Shown here: positions 62,833 to 64,000 of the stretch, piece after piece
Layout of the letters: each line of letters opens with the position of its first letter
Numbering within the stretch: position 1 is the stretch's first letter
Assembly (NCBI RefSeq): GCF_007290395.2
Contig: NZ_CP041656.2
Location: forward strand, 6,138,001 to 6,202,000
Length of the DNA stretch: 64,000 bases
DNA from: Bradyrhizobium cosmicum
GTDB lineage: Bacteria; Pseudomonadota; Alphaproteobacteria; Rhizobiales; Xanthobacteraceae
Direction: 5' to 3'
Notes under the pieces: model-generated
Database searches by the model: none
What the model was told of the DNA's origin: nothing
The model's input: only the letters and a program-made list of their open reading frames with translations
Translations under genes and position numbers: made by a program

Positions 62833-63774
62833 ATGCCCGCGCCGCAAAACATCTCCAGATCGCTTCTCCTTGCCGCCCTGCTGTTCGCTCACGCCGTCAC
62901 CGCCTTGGCACAGACGCGTGACGTCGCAGGCGGACGCGACTATCCCGGCATCGGCCGCTTCGCTGGCAGTATCATCACCGGCTATGTGGTGAAGGATTTT
63001 GACGCGGCACGGATGCAGGCGGCAAGCTTCAAGGACGGCCAGCCGACCGATGCGCGGCGGCTCGAGGGCCGCATCGTCCGCATCGCCTACCGCACCAATC
63101 CCGGCCCCTCGATTCTGGAAGTGTCGCGCAATTTCGAGACGCAGCTTGCCAAGGCCGGCTTCGAGACCTTGCTGGCCTGCGACACCGACGCCTGCGGCGC
63201 GATTCCGTTCACGGAAAGCATCGACACGCTGCCGATCCCGCAGATGTGGATCGACGGCTTCAGCTACCGCTATGTTGCCGGCCGCAAGACCGAGGGCGGG
63301 CGCGAGATTTGGGCCAGCGTCCTCGTCAGCCAGAACAACCAGGAAATCTATGCGCAGGTCACCGTCGCGGAGCTGGGGGCGATCGCGAACAAGATGGTCG
63401 ATGCCGCCGCGATGGCCAAGGGCCTCGGCGAGACCGGCCACATCGCGCTCTACGGCATCTATTTCGACACCGACAAGGCCGTGCTGAAACCCGAGAGCCG
63501 CCCGACGCTGGAGCAGATCGCCAAGCTGCTGGCCAGCCAACCGCAGCTCAACGTCTTCATCGTCGGCCACACCGACAGCCAGGGCGCCTATGAGTACAAT
63601 CTCGACCTCTCGAAGCGTCGCGCCGAAGCCGTCGCAGCCGAGCTGGTGAAGAGCTTTCGCATCGCCCAGACACGACTGCGCACCGCCGGCGTCGGATTGC
63701 TGGCCCCGGTCGGCTCGAATGCAACGGATAGCGGCCGCGCGTTGAACCGGCGGGTGGAACTGGTGGCGCCGTGA
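62833..63774 (+). CDS. OmpA-family protein with DUF4892-like N-terminus
   Basis: 313 residues with a Sec signal peptide (1-26, core LLLAALLFAHAVTALA). The N-terminal part (about 30-190; DYPGIGRFAGSIITGYVVKD) fits the DUF4892 group, and the C-terminal OmpA-like domain (about 205-313) has IYFDTDKAVLKPES, FIVGHTDSQGAYEYNLDLSK and RRAEAVAAEL, the peptidoglycan-binding site. It should link the cell envelope to peptidoglycan. GAGAG five bases before ATG 62833 supports that start. Confidence 0.9.
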   Translation: MPAPQNISRSLLLAALLFAHAVTALAQTRDVAGGRDYPGIGRFAGSIITGYVVKDFDAARMQAASFKDGQPTDARRLEGRIVRIAYRTNPGPSILEVSRNFETQLAKAGFETLLACDTDACGAIPFTESIDTLPIPQMWIDGFSYRYVAGRKTEGGREIWASVLVSQNNQEIYAQVTVAELGAIANKMVDAAAMAKGLGETGHIALYGIYFDTDKAVLKPESRPTLEQIAKLLASQPQLNVFIVGHTDSQGAYEYNLDLSKRRAEAVAAELVKSFRIAQTRLRTAGVGLLAPVGSNATDSGRALNRRVELVAP

Positions 63775-63840
63775 GGCCTTGCTCGTCATTCCTGGGCGCT
63801 GCTGCTATGATGTCGATGCTTGCGCAGGAGGCGAAACGCC

Positions 63841-64000
63841 ATGCCCGACAATCAGCATTCTCTTCCATCACGTCTTGGCCTCCTTCGCATCCCCCTGTTC
63901 CGCCTGCTCGCCATCAACCTTGCGATCGGCGCCTGCGCCGCCGCGCTGCTCGTCGGCGGGCTGCTCTGGCTCAATCCCGGACATCTGCGCGAATTGATCT
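63841..64000 (+). CDS. Hypothetical membrane protein, N-terminal part
   Basis: ATG 63841 follows a strong ribosome binding site (AGGAGG about 11 bases upstream). The visible 53 residues start MPDNQHSLPSRLGLLRIPLF and contain a hydrophobic helix (LLAINLAIGACAAALLVGGL) that ends in LNPGHLRELI. The rest lies beyond the window. The pattern is like small rhizobial membrane proteins of unknown function. Confidence 0.6.
   Translation, partial: MPDNQHSLPSRLGLLRIPLFRLLAINLAIGACAAALLVGGLLWLNPGHLRELI

Overview
The window reads as chromosome of a G+C-rich alphaproteobacterium, most probably Bradyrhizobium or a close relative. The reasons are the G/C-ending codon use, a PutA/Tex/RpoH/LemA gene complement typical of the order, many uptake and catabolic operons, and at least five families of palindromic intergenic repeats of the kind scattered through Bradyrhizobium and Rhodopseudomonas genomes. 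There is no rRNA, phage, insertion sequence or CRISPR array. One tRNA (Glu, CTC) is present.

Layout. 1-4.2 kb: the end of putA, a class III CoA-transferase, and a divergent TetR/glutathione S-transferase pair with a clear operator. 4.3-9.5 kb: envelope proteins (a tiny membrane protein, a one-haem-motif secreted protein, a membrane-anchored coiled-coil protein, and a lemA/TPM/TPM operon). 9.6-16.4 kb: an acyl-CoA oxidation operon (crotonase plus two acyl-CoA dehydrogenase subunits), an orphan CoxL-like molybdoenzyme subunit and a DapA-family lyase. 16.5-22.5 kb: a diguanylate cyclase, a Tat-exported VOC protein, a protease-dead HtrA-like PDZ protein coupled to a LuxR-type regulator, and tex. 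23.1-27.6 kb: a cyanuric acid amidohydrolase/barbiturase-family enzyme followed by an amidase, plus a double-hotdog thioesterase. 27.8-33.1 kb: poxB, dgoKA, and a luciferase-like monooxygenase with its flavin reductase.

33.3-45.2 kb: a sigma-54 activator next to a single-chain acyl-CoA carboxylase. It is followed by a divergent unit in which a GntR regulator and a cysteine-less Asp/Glu-racemase-like protein face a polyamine-type ABC importer and a PuuE-like deacetylase/allantoinase. By inference this is a ureide or hydantoin uptake and catabolism locus. 45.3-52.2 kb: a pair of related CxxC proteins, a TetR/tautomerase pair with two tandem operators, a CobW GTPase with an N-acyl-D-amino-acid deacylase, an exported hydrolase, a double-glycine leader peptide gene with its own terminator, and tRNA-Glu. 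52.2-64 kb: a pseudouridine synthase, rpoH, several small unknowns, a peptidoglycan amidase, a diguanylate cyclase with an inhibitory site, a 23-residue lysine-rich peptide, a LysE exporter, a receiver-only response regulator, a short-chain dehydrogenase, a lytic transglycosylase and an OmpA-family protein.

The most unusual items are enzyme-fold proteins that have lost canonical catalytic residues (HtrA-like, racemase-like, crotonase), the bacteriocin-like peptide at 51.6-51.8 kb, the lysine-rich micropeptide at 58.8 kb, and the tandem CxxC pair at 45.4-46.3 kb.
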